Positions 4,970 to 11,227 of a stretch of DNA of 11,227 bases are shown here, in pieces. A program made the position numbers and the translations under genes. Source of the DNA: Bacteroidia bacterium. GTDB taxonomy: Bacteria > Bacteroidota > Bacteroidia > Bacteroidales > Azobacteroidaceae. The stretch spans positions 1-11,227 of the forward strand of contig BNTW01000088.1 in assembly GCA_025996895.1 (NCBI GenBank), given 5' to 3'. Every line of letters starts with the position of its first letter. Within the stretch, counting starts at the first letter, position 1. The notes beneath the pieces are model-generated. The model was given only the letters and a program-made list of their open reading frames with translations. It was not told where the DNA came from and ran no database searches.

Positions 4970-6727
4970 ATGTATCAAAGTAGTAAAACAAACAGAAATG
5001 CAGTTGATTACATCTGCGCAATGGAGGCGGAACCCATTTCAAAAAACGGGGTGAGTCCAAAAAACCATACGAATAGGAGCAAATGGAATATGCGTGTTAT
5101 TCCAATAATGTTGATGATGTGTTTTGTTGGGACTGCGTGGTCGCAGACGACATACAACATACAACTTGGCACAACATATTCGGAAACTGTCACGAGTGGC
5201 AGTTATAATCGATACGCCTTTTCTGTAACAAAAGAGGGTATGTTAACGGTAAATATATCTACCGATGGTTCTGCGAAGGCGTTGCCTTATCAAGGTGCGA
5301 CTTTTCGATTGCTGAACTCAAACGGCGAAACGCTTAAAACATTCATTACACCCACCGGATTTCCGTACAGCGATGATTATAGCATAGCAAGTATCGGAGA
5401 TTATCAAATTGAAATTTTCTCAGAATATGGCGGCACATTTACGATGAGGGCGGATTGTTTTGTGGATGAAGCAGAACCGAATAACACAATCGCAACCGCA
5501 ATGTCATTGCCTAACAGCGGATGTACTGTGAGCGGCACTCTTACCTCTTCGGATGTTGATATGTATAAATATGTTTTAACACAACCGGGCAGATTTACTG
5601 TGAGTGCGTCTCTTGGCAGTTCAAGTAATGGTGGAGTTGGTTGGGCGTATGTAAAATGGTATAATTCTGACGGTACGCAGATTGGAAGTAGTTCCGCTTA
5701 TACAACATATAACGATTATATGGACTTGGAAGCCGGTACTTATTATATAAGTGTTTCTCAATATTCAAGTTACACCGGAACATATAGTTTAATAGGAAAT
5801 TTTACGGCGACAGGGAACAATGAAATTGAACCCAATAATACAACTACCAATGCACAATCATTGACATTAGGACAAACGGTAAAAGGTTTTATCAGTTATC
5901 AAGATAAAATTGATATGTATAAATATGTTTTGGCACAACCGGGCAGATTTACAGTAAATGCGGCTCTTGGTAGTTCAAGTAATGGCGGAGTTTATTATGC
6001 GGTTGTAAAATGGTATAGTTCTGACGGTACGCAGATTAAAAGTAGTTCTAATTTTACAACATACAATGATTATATGGACTTGGAAGCCGGAACTTATTAT
6101 ATAGAACTCAAGCCACAAAATAGCAGTTACACCGGAACATACACTTTAACCGGAACGATACGCTACGCAAATGCGGCAACACCAACGATTACAGAGCAAC
6201 CGGTTGGCGCTACATATACCCATAACGCAACGGCAACTGCGCTGTCCGTAACGGCAACTACAGACGATGACGGAACACTGACTTATCAATGGTACCGCAA
6301 TACAACTAACAGCACAACAGGCGGCATATCTGTGGGAACCGACAGTACTTACACTCCTCCTACAACATCGGTGGGAACATATTATTATTATGTGGAAGTA
6401 ACAAACACAAACAACAGCGTAACCGGTACCAAAAGAGTAAGTGTTACAAGTAATGCTGTTGCTGTTGAGGTAACAGCAGGCACCGGCATTGCCGATATTT
6501 CTTCCGCCCAACTGTCGGTTTACCCAAATCCCGTGCGGGAAGAATTGTTTATAAAATCGGAAACGCCGATAAAGAAAGTTGAAATCTACACATTATCAGG
6601 TACTTTGCTGCTTTATGAAAACAATTTCAATGAGAAAATATCCGTATCGACTTTGCCTAAAGGTGTTTATCTGCTTAAGGTTTATAGCGGTCGGGAAGTA
6701 GCAGTCAGCAAGATTGTGAAAGAATAA
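4970..6727 (+). CDS. T9SS-secreted protein with PPC-like repeats and an Ig-like module
   Basis: 585 residues from ATG 4970, or 545 from ATG 5090. The second start is attractive: AGGAG lies 10 bases before it and it opens directly with the signal peptide MRVIPIMLMMCFVGTAWSQ. A first all-beta module (about 60-165) is followed by two close PPC-like (pre-peptidase C-terminal) repeats, beginning EAEPNNT (about 167) and EIEPNNT (about 285), each with DMYKYVL, PGRFTV, LEAGTYYI and SSYTGTY strands. An Ig-like module follows (about 404-500; ITEQPVGATY, LTYQWYRN, GTYYYYVEVT). Residues 515-585, from LSVYPNPV to KIVKE, are a type A C-terminal sorting domain, which sends the protein through the type IX secretion system to the cell surface. 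No enzyme domain is present; a binding or adhesin role is inferred. A strong terminator follows. Confidence 0.9.
   Translation: MYQSSKTNRNAVDYICAMEAEPISKNGVSPKNHTNRSKWNMRVIPIMLMMCFVGTAWSQTTYNIQLGTTYSETVTSGSYNRYAFSVTKEGMLTVNISTDGSAKALPYQGATFRLLNSNGETLKTFITPTGFPYSDDYSIASIGDYQIEIFSEYGGTFTMRADCFVDEAEPNNTIATAMSLPNSGCTVSGTLTSSDVDMYKYVLTQPGRFTVSASLGSSSNGGVGWAYVKWYNSDGTQIGSSSAYTTYNDYMDLEAGTYYISVSQYSSYTGTYSLIGNFTATGNNEIEPNNTTTNAQSLTLGQTVKGFISYQDKIDMYKYVLAQPGRFTVNAALGSSSNGGVYYAVVKWYSSDGTQIKSSSNFTTYNDYMDLEAGTYYIELKPQNSSYTGTYTLTGTIRYANAATPTITEQPVGATYTHNATATALSVTATTDDDGTLTYQWYRNTTNSTTGGISVGTDSTYTPPTTSVGTYYYYVEVTNTNNSVTGTKRVSVTSNAVAVEVTAGTGIADISSAQLSVYPNPVREELFIKSETPIKKVEIYTLSGTLLLYENNFNEKISVSTLPKGVYLLKVYSGREVAVSKIVKE
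4973..5058 (+). repeat. Leader repeat, copy 2
   Basis: 86 bases matching 2973-3056 at 77 of 84 aligned positions plus two inserted bases (an extra G after the ATGGAG at 5021-5026, and A6 instead of A5 before CGGGG). The indels shift the reading frame of the second half relative to copy 1, yet the DNA stays alike up to GAGTCC. Confidence 0.85.
5468..6160 (+). repeat. Tandem duplication inside the T9SS cargo gene
   Basis: Two adjacent units are offset by 354 bases (118 codons): EAEPNN at 5468 against EIEPNN at 5822, and GATATGTATAAATATGTTTT at 5558 against 5912. Large parts are nearly identical in DNA, for example CAACCGGGCAGATTTAC and AGTTCAAGTAATGG. Near the end the second unit is one codon longer. 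The similarity at silent positions indicates a fairly recent duplication or gene conversion. Confidence 0.8.
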
Positions 6728-6745
6728 AAAGTATTTTTATAACTG

Positions 6746-6781
6746 AAAACGGCAAATCTGAAAATGGTTTGCCGTTTTTTT
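6746..6781 (+). terminator. Strong intrinsic terminator
   Basis: AAAACGGCAAA (6746-6756) pairs perfectly with TTTGCCGTTTT (6768-6778) around an 11-base loop, and the T run continues to 6781. It lies 19 bases after the stop of the T9SS cargo gene and closes the envelope-gene cluster. Confidence 0.9.
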
Positions 6782-6853
6782 GTTCTAAATTTTTGCAATT
6801 CTTTCGGAATAATACCGTAAATTTATGCCGGATTATTTATCGTATTTTCATTT

Positions 6854-8176
6854 ATGCTGACTATTTATTCTTCTTCCGAACATACGAAACGGCTGGAATA
6901 CATCGCCCGGCATCTTTTTAATGAAATTTTGGGTATGGATTTCCAAATTACGGCGGATAAGAAACAGTATTTGGCGACTACTGCACCGTGCATTAATTAT
7001 TCCAAAGCGGAATTAAATCACGGCTTGCAAATTTTTCCGCAGGGATTGCTGTTTGAAACCAATATTCACCCGCCGAAAGCGTTGAAAGAGGGCGAATGGA
7101 AAGGACTATTTTGTTTTTTTTATAGCGGAAAAGGGGCTATTCCCTTCGATTTATTCGCTGCCTCGTTTTATCTGCTTACGCTTTACGAAGAATATTTTCC
7201 CGAAGAATGGGATCAACATGGCCGGTTTAATCATAAGGAAGCACTGTTATTCCGCAAGGGATTGTTGGAGACGCCGATAATCGACCGTTGGGCTTACGAA
7301 TTGAAAAAAGAACTGGAAAATGCCGGTTTCGATACATCCGATTTTAAATTGCGGAAATATCGGGCAATCGCGACCTACGACATCGATCATCCTTTTTTAT
7401 ACCGCTACAAAGGGTTTTTTAAAAATACCGGCGGACTTTTGCGCGACACCCTGCAAGGATATTTTCGGAAAATAAAAGAGCGTTTGGCCGTGCATCTCCG
7501 CTTGCAGGAAGACCCCTATCTGGCTTCGTTGCGGTTTATTGACCAAATACAAACGGAACAAAACCGGCCGTATTATCTTTTTGTGTTGTTGGGAAAACGC
7601 GGAAAATACGGCCACACAACGGTTTATCAGCCCAAAGCGTATTTTAAATATTTGAAAACGTTGGTGTTGTCCAATATTGGGTTACATCCTTCGTATGATA
7701 CATTGCGCAATATGAGACAGTTGAGCATTGAAAAAAATCAATTGGAAGAAATTTTGCAGGCGAAAATCACGCTTTCTCGCCAGCATTTTTTGCGTATGCA
7801 AGTGCCCGAAACGTTTCAAGAATTGCAGTTGTCCGGAGTGGAAGAAGATTTTACACTCGCCTTTGCACACGCCCCCGGATTCCGTTCGGGAACGGCCGTA
7901 CCGCATTTTTTCTACGATTTGCAAAAAGACGAAGCGACTTCGTTACTCATTCGTCCGACAATCGTAATGGATAGTACATTTATTTTTCATCTGAAATCGT
8001 CGCCCGAAGAAACTTTGCAAACAATGAAACGCCTCGCAGACGAGTGCAAACAATCGGGCGGAGATTATTTGAGTTTGTGGCACAACTCCAATCTGGCGGG
8101 GACGCCCGAAAAAAATCCGTGGATAAATGTATTTATTCAATCGACCCGCTATGCAATTTCGCTGGAAAATCACTAA
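6854..8176 (+). CDS. Polysaccharide deacetylase family protein (Bacteroidota type)
   Basis: 440 residues, no signal peptide. The first ~160 residues match the extra N-terminal domain typical of Bacteroidota members (IPFDLFAASFYLLTLYEEY and DQHGRFNHKEALLFRKGLLE are recognisable). The deacetylase core begins at ATYDIDHP (173-180), equivalent to the T-F-D-x-D metal/base motif of NodB-like carbohydrate esterases. GLHPSY (276-281) supplies the usual metal-binding His, GFRSGT (342-347) the R-containing motif, and LSLWHNSNL (406-414) the C-terminal His motif. The likely role is deacetylation or related processing of a surface or cell-wall glycan; the substrate is unknown. Its TAA at 8174-8176 doubles as the start of the -7 box for upp. 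Confidence 0.88.
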   Translation: MLTIYSSSEHTKRLEYIARHLFNEILGMDFQITADKKQYLATTAPCINYSKAELNHGLQIFPQGLLFETNIHPPKALKEGEWKGLFCFFYSGKGAIPFDLFAASFYLLTLYEEYFPEEWDQHGRFNHKEALLFRKGLLETPIIDRWAYELKKELENAGFDTSDFKLRKYRAIATYDIDHPFLYRYKGFFKNTGGLLRDTLQGYFRKIKERLAVHLRLQEDPYLASLRFIDQIQTEQNRPYYLFVLLGKRGKYGHTTVYQPKAYFKYLKTLVLSNIGLHPSYDTLRNMRQLSIEKNQLEEILQAKITLSRQHFLRMQVPETFQELQLSGVEEDFTLAFAHAPGFRSGTAVPHFFYDLQKDEATSLLIRPTIVMDSTFIFHLKSSPEETLQTMKRLADECKQSGGDYLSLWHNSNLAGTPEKNPWINVFIQSTRYAISLENH

Positions 8177-8181
8177 CTTTG
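8174..8181 (+). promoter_or_regulatory. Possible -7 box for upp
   Basis: TAACTTTG fits the Bacteroidota -7 element TAnnTTTG exactly and lies 21 bases before the upp ATG. It overlaps the stop codon of the upstream gene. No TTG is seen at the expected -33 position, so upp may also be read from upstream. Confidence 0.4.
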
Positions 8182-8202
8182 AGCGCAAAAGCAAAAAACT
8201 AT

Positions 8203-8859
8203 ATGCAGGTTTATAATTTAGGGGAGAATAATAGCATTCTCAATCAATTTGTGGCTGAAATTCGGGACGTTCAGGTGCATGGCGACCGTCTCCGTTTTCG
8301 TAAAAACATTGAACGAATCGGAGAAATCATGGCTTACGAAATCAGTAAAACATTGAATTACAGCCCAAAAGAAGTTCAAACGCCCTTAGGCATTGCCCCG
8401 ATTCCGATCATTTCCGATTCCGTTGTGTTGGCAACGATTATGCGGGCGGGATTGCCCTTCCACCAAGGGTTTTTGAATTTTTTTGATCATGCGGAAAATG
8501 CGTTTGTATCTGCTTCGCGCCGGTACAACAGCGACCACTCCCATTTTGAAATCGTGGTGGAATATTTATCTTCGCCCAGCATCGAAGGGAAAACGTTGCT
8601 GATTGTTGACCCGATGTTAGCCACTTGCGGTTCGTTGGATCTGGCCTACAAAGCCTTATTAAAGCGGGGGGAACCGGCCGCTGTCCATGTCGCCTGCATC
8701 ATCGCCAGCCAACACGGGATAGAAGCCGCCAAAGAAAATCTCCCGAAAGAAAAAACAACGATCTGGGCGGCGGCGATAGATCCCGATTTGAACGATAAGG
8801 CCTATATTGTCCCGGGATTGGGCGATGCAGGGGATTTATCGTATGGAGAAAAGATTTAA
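8203..8859 (+). CDS. upp: Uracil phosphoribosyltransferase
   Basis: 218 residues from ATG 8203, the start that gives the usual Bacteroidota N-terminus (MQVYNLGENNSILNQFVAEI). The enzyme makes UMP from uracil and PRPP in pyrimidine salvage, in the cytosol. Visible landmarks are RFRKNIERIGEIMAYEIS (31-48), the RAGLPFHQGFLNFFDHAENA loop (81-100), the PRPP-binding loop VDPMLATCGS (135-144), and the C-terminal uracil-binding GLGDAGDLSYGEKI (205-218). Position 142 is Cys where homologues normally have Gly. Length is normal for the family. A longer in-frame extension to 8044 overlaps the upstream gene and is not expected to be translated. Confidence 0.96.
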   Translation: MQVYNLGENNSILNQFVAEIRDVQVHGDRLRFRKNIERIGEIMAYEISKTLNYSPKEVQTPLGIAPIPIISDSVVLATIMRAGLPFHQGFLNFFDHAENAFVSASRRYNSDHSHFEIVVEYLSSPSIEGKTLLIVDPMLATCGSLDLAYKALLKRGEPAAVHVACIIASQHGIEAAKENLPKEKTTIWAAAIDPDLNDKAYIVPGLGDAGDLSYGEKI

Positions 8860-8885
8860 TAGTTTATTTCATTGATTTTGCCTGG

Positions 8886-8987
8886 CCTTTGGAAATTGAT
8901 AATTTAAAACAGCACTGTCAATAAATCTAATTTTCTTTCCAAGGGTGTCGCATTATCAAAGTCAAGAGTTTCGGATAATTTGAGACA
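8886..8987. repeat. Inverted repeats in the convergent spacer
   Basis: The 138-base gap between two converging genes holds CCTTTGGAAA (8886-8895) against TTTCCAAGGG (8936-8945), a 10-bp stem with one G-U pair and a 40-base loop. Next to it is a composite hairpin: TGTC 8946-8949 / GACA 8984-8987 and ATTATCAAA 8952-8960 / TTT...GATAAT 8969-8979. There is no T run typical of a terminator. It may still end or process transcripts from both sides, or be a fragment of a mobile element. Confidence 0.35.
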
Positions 8988-8997
8988 TTGATTTGTG

Positions 8998-9933
8998 TTA
9001 GTGCAAGAATTTTAAAGAATCAATGTCATGGGCGAGTTTGGTAGTAAAAAGATTTGCTCCTTTTTCGTTCAGATGGTTTACATTAACAAATAATGTAGAA
9101 TCACAACATATTGAATCTTTGTTATAGTAAAGAATGGTAATATCATATTGCTTTGCAATTCCGTCATACATCTGATATAATTTGTCTATATTTCTGATAT
9201 TTTCAGTAATTTCAATATAGACGGGAGAATAAACAAGTATTATTTTAGACTTTTGATGCACTTGTGATAAAAAATTCTTAAAAAGATATATTGCCGTAGA
9301 ATCTGCATTTATTGATATTTCATTTTGTTTTTCTTCTGTGTTGCGATAAAAACCACGGCTGACAGGTACAGGATAATAACCTTTTGTCAAGTCTGCTCTG
9401 TTATTGATTTCGCCCAACCCCATTCCTGCTTGAATTAAGGCTGGATACCCAGCATATCTGTACAAAGGCATATACATCTCGAATATTGAAAAATTGCATA
9501 ATTTATTTGCTTGTTCTAAAAAATGCCTGTTGTGGAAATGAGGAAAAAATTGTTCTCTTGGACCGCTTCCCAGACACATAGAACTGTGATTTATTTCGTA
9601 AATTATAATATCAGGCTGCCTGTTAAATTGCCGATATGTGTTGTATTTCAACATCTGACCACTGATTCTACCTCCTTCTATTCCTAAATTGTAAAAGTCA
9701 AAATGAAGAAGAGAATCCAAAATGACAGGATTATAGTGTTCCATACCTCTCGAATCACCCATTATTATTGCATTATGCTTTAAGTTCTTATTCGATAAAA
9801 TATAATTCCACCCACTCAATGCAACGGAATCTTTTATTTTTCGTAAATTTTTAGAAATAACAAAATCGGCAACAGTTGCTAATCCAAATATCCATAATCC
9901 GAATATAATCAATATCTTAATAAATTTCTTCAT
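8998..9933 (-). CDS. SGNH/GDSL-type protein partnered with MBOAT acyltransferase
   Basis: 311 residues. An N-terminal membrane anchor (about 5-27, IKILIIFGLWIFGLATVADF) puts the domain in the periplasm. GDSR at 59-62 is block I of the SGNH hydrolase fold (nucleophile Ser61); NHLNEKGA near the C-terminus (His287) is the block V region. The Asp normally three residues before that His is Asn284. The gene begins five bases after the MBOAT stop, and MBOAT plus AlgJ/X- or PatB-like SGNH protein is a standard pair that O-acylates polysaccharides, the SGNH partner making the final transfer. Length fits. The acceptor glycan is unknown. Confidence 0.8.
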   Translation of the reverse strand: MKKFIKILIIFGLWIFGLATVADFVISKNLRKIKDSVALSGWNYILSNKNLKHNAIIMGDSRGMEHYNPVILDSLLHFDFYNLGIEGGRISGQMLKYNTYRQFNRQPDIIIYEINHSSMCLGSGPREQFFPHFHNRHFLEQANKLCNFSIFEMYMPLYRYAGYPALIQAGMGLGEINNRADLTKGYYPVPVSRGFYRNTEEKQNEISINADSTAIYLFKNFLSQVHQKSKIILVYSPVYIEITENIRNIDKLYQMYDGIAKQYDITILYYNKDSICCDSTLFVNVNHLNEKGANLFTTKLAHDIDSLKFLH

Positions 9934-9938
9934 TATCG

Positions 9939-11156
9939 TTAAAATTGAAAATAAATAAAAGTTTGTTTTTCAAAAGCACCAAAAATAAAAATCAATGTAA
10001 TAATTATTGTATAAATTGAGAATTTCAGAAAATGAGATTTTACGTTAGCCAAATCCAATCCGTGCTGCTTATTCCTTTGCGCCCATTCAACTCCTAACAA
10101 TAACATAATAAAGAGATAGATGCTGATTGGTATGTGTGGTTGAGTGTGTGGTAATCCAAATAAAGAAGACGAACAGATTCCGCTCAAGTATTCTAACGCT
10201 TGGTGAATGCTTTCCGCCCGAAAAAACACCCAACCAATGACGACCAAAGCAAAAGTTACAAGCATTTGAAACAACTCTTTCAAACTCGGAAAAATTCGAT
10301 TTTCCGCCACCGTATCCGTATATTTCCGATTTTTATTTTGCAAAATCAGCGGTAAAAACAAAACGGCGTGAAACGCACCCCAAGCAATAAAAGTCCAGTT
10401 TGCGCCGTGCCAGAAACCGCTGACGAGGAAAATAATAAAGGTGTTGCGCACCACCAACCATTTTGTGCCGCGACTGCCGCCGAGCGGAATGTAGAGATAA
10501 TCGCGAAACCAAGTGTTGAGCGAAATGTGCCAACGCCGCCAGAACTCGGCAATGTCACGACTGAAATAGGGAAAACGAAAATTATTCAGGAACTTGAAAC
10601 CGAGCAGTTTGCCGATACCGATGGCCATATCGGAATAGCCTGAAAAATCGCCGTAAATCTGAAAAGCGAATAAAATCGCACCCAGCAACAAAGCACTGCC
10701 GGTTTGTGTTAGATAGGTATCGAAAATTTGATTGACATAAACGGCGCAGTTATCCGCAATAACCACCTTTTTGAATAAACCCCACAGGATTTGTCGCATT
10801 CCGTCCGTTGCTTGAGCATAGTCGAAAGTACGGCGTTTGTAAATCTGCGGCAAAAGGTTGGTGGCGCGTTCAATGGGCCCCGCCATTGCGAGCGGAAAAA
10901 TGCTGACAAAAAGGAAAAACGAAGTAATATCTCGTGTTGGCTCGAACTTTCGGCGATAGACATCAATGGTGTAACTCAGCGTATGGAAAGTGTAAAATGA
11001 AATGCCGACCGGCAAAACAAGGTGTAACAATCTGATATTCAGATAGTTATCGGGGGTGGTAAAAATGTTAATTAACTGAGTGGCAAAGAAATCGTAGTAT
11101 TTATACTTCGCTCGGTATAGATTTGTGCAATAGAAAAAGAATAAGCATATTTGCAA
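9939..11156 (-). CDS. MBOAT family O-acyltransferase, N-terminus missing
   Basis: 405 residues of a polytopic membrane protein. Family landmarks are LPVGISFYTFHTLSYTIDVY (48-67), GLFKKVVIADN (126-136), AFQIYGDFSGYSDMAIGIG (164-182), DIAEFWRRWHISLNTWFRDY (201-220) and SGFWHGANW (246-254), where His250 is the expected catalytic His. AlgI-like members are usually about 470-480 residues and begin with further membrane helices; here about 70 residues are absent. No ATG is available: the frame opens only after a TGA at 11165-11163, with TTG 11156 as first possible start. It may be a truncated pseudogene cut by an insertion. It lies directly upstream of the SGNH gene, so loss of its start would also affect that gene's expression. 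Confidence 0.85.
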   Translation of the reverse strand: MQICLFFFYCTNLYRAKYKYYDFFATQLINIFTTPDNYLNIRLLHLVLPVGISFYTFHTLSYTIDVYRRKFEPTRDITSFFLFVSIFPLAMAGPIERATNLLPQIYKRRTFDYAQATDGMRQILWGLFKKVVIADNCAVYVNQIFDTYLTQTGSALLLGAILFAFQIYGDFSGYSDMAIGIGKLLGFKFLNNFRFPYFSRDIAEFWRRWHISLNTWFRDYLYIPLGGSRGTKWLVVRNTFIIFLVSGFWHGANWTFIAWGAFHAVLFLPLILQNKNRKYTDTVAENRIFPSLKELFQMLVTFALVVIGWVFFRAESIHQALEYLSGICSSSLFGLPHTQPHIPISIYLFIMLLLGVEWAQRNKQHGLDLANVKSHFLKFSIYTIIITLIFIFGAFEKQTFIYFQF

Positions 11157-11187
11157 AACCTCTCACAGTAATGCAGTATGCTTATTC
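11139..11187. repeat. 11-bp perfect inverted repeat at the MBOAT break
   Basis: GAATAAGCATA (11139-11149) and TATGCTTATTC (11177-11187) are exact reverse complements, separated by 27 bases. The left arm lies in the first MBOAT codons still present and the right arm covers the ATG of the opposite-strand frame at 11178, so the pair straddles the presumed junction. Confidence 0.6.
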
Positions 11188-11227
11188 AAATGAATTTATC
11201 CGAAGAAGAAATTCGGGTGCTAAATTA
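11178..11227 (+). CDS. Start of an unidentified gene, possibly a transposase (3' end outside window)
   Basis: From ATG 11178 the plus frame is open to the edge and reads MLIQMNLSEEEIRVLN; a second ATG lies at 11190. A short basic start leading into LSEEE-type helix is seen in IS630-like transposases and other helix-turn-helix proteins, but sixteen residues cannot decide. It is divergent from, and begins right at, the broken end of the MBOAT gene. Another frame from ATG 11171 is also open. Confidence 0.3.
   Translation, partial: MLIQMNLSEEEIRVLN

Noticed and set aside
6146..6511. Minus-strand frame of 121 residues
   Set aside because: A Cys/Ser/Ile-rich shadow of the Thr/Asn-rich T9SS cargo gene, with no family resemblance.
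6793..6825. Promoter for the deacetylase gene (TTG, then TAAATTTA)
   Set aside because: The spacer is 22 bases and the -7 box misses its final G; too weak to call.
8044..8202. Longer start for upp
   Set aside because: It would overlap the deacetylase gene by more than 130 bases; ATG 8203 gives the standard N-terminus.
1..11227. CRISPR arrays, tRNA or rRNA genes
   Set aside because: I saw no regularly spaced short repeats and no tRNA- or rRNA-like segments on either strand.

Overview
The window looks like chromosomal DNA from a Bacteroidota, probably Bacteroidales, member. The reasons are a T9SS C-terminal sorting domain on a secreted protein, a surface lipoprotein with a Cys-Ser-Lys-Asp-Asp-Asp start, a DUF4254 gene coupled to a family-9 glycosyltransferase, a Bacteroidota-type uracil phosphoribosyltransferase, and promoter boxes of the TTG/TTTG-N19-21-TAnnTTTG type. 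The species cannot be told from the sequence.

Layout. (1) 1-1308, minus strand: DUF4254 gene followed after one base by a glycosyltransferase family 9 (heptosyltransferase-like) gene that runs off the left edge; a good promoter lies at 1277-1308. This is an LPS/cell-surface glycan unit. (2) 1309-1814, plus strand: a small DUF3791/DUF3990 pair with overlapping stop and start. It looks decayed: the first gene has no ATG and the second seems to have lost its middle. (3) 1815-2322: a non-coding stretch with two short hairpins, then a 117-nt nested stem structure whose closing strand can instead form an intrinsic terminator, then the leader of the next gene. (4) 2323-6727, plus strand: five envelope or secreted proteins of poorly known function (outer-membrane beta-barrel, periplasmic protein, four-helix membrane protein, surface lipoprotein, T9SS cargo with PPC-like and Ig-like modules), ended by a strong terminator. 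Two of the five begin with copies of the same ~85-bp leader repeat. (5) 6854-8859, plus strand: a polysaccharide-deacetylase-family protein and upp. (6) 8860-8997: a structured convergent spacer. (7) 8998-11156, minus strand: an MBOAT acyltransferase and an SGNH-fold partner, a typical pair for O-acylating surface polysaccharides. The MBOAT gene lacks its usual N-terminal part, and a different reading frame starts on the opposite strand right where it breaks, which suggests an insertion or rearrangement.

The strongest candidates for something undescribed are the terminator-overlapping RNA structure (1947-2088) and the duplicated leader (2973-3056 and 4973-5058). The leader is about 92% identical in DNA, differs between copies by two single-base indels that shift the frame, and shows only amino-acid-changing substitutions in the part that stays in frame. 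This suggests that it acts as nucleic acid rather than as protein.
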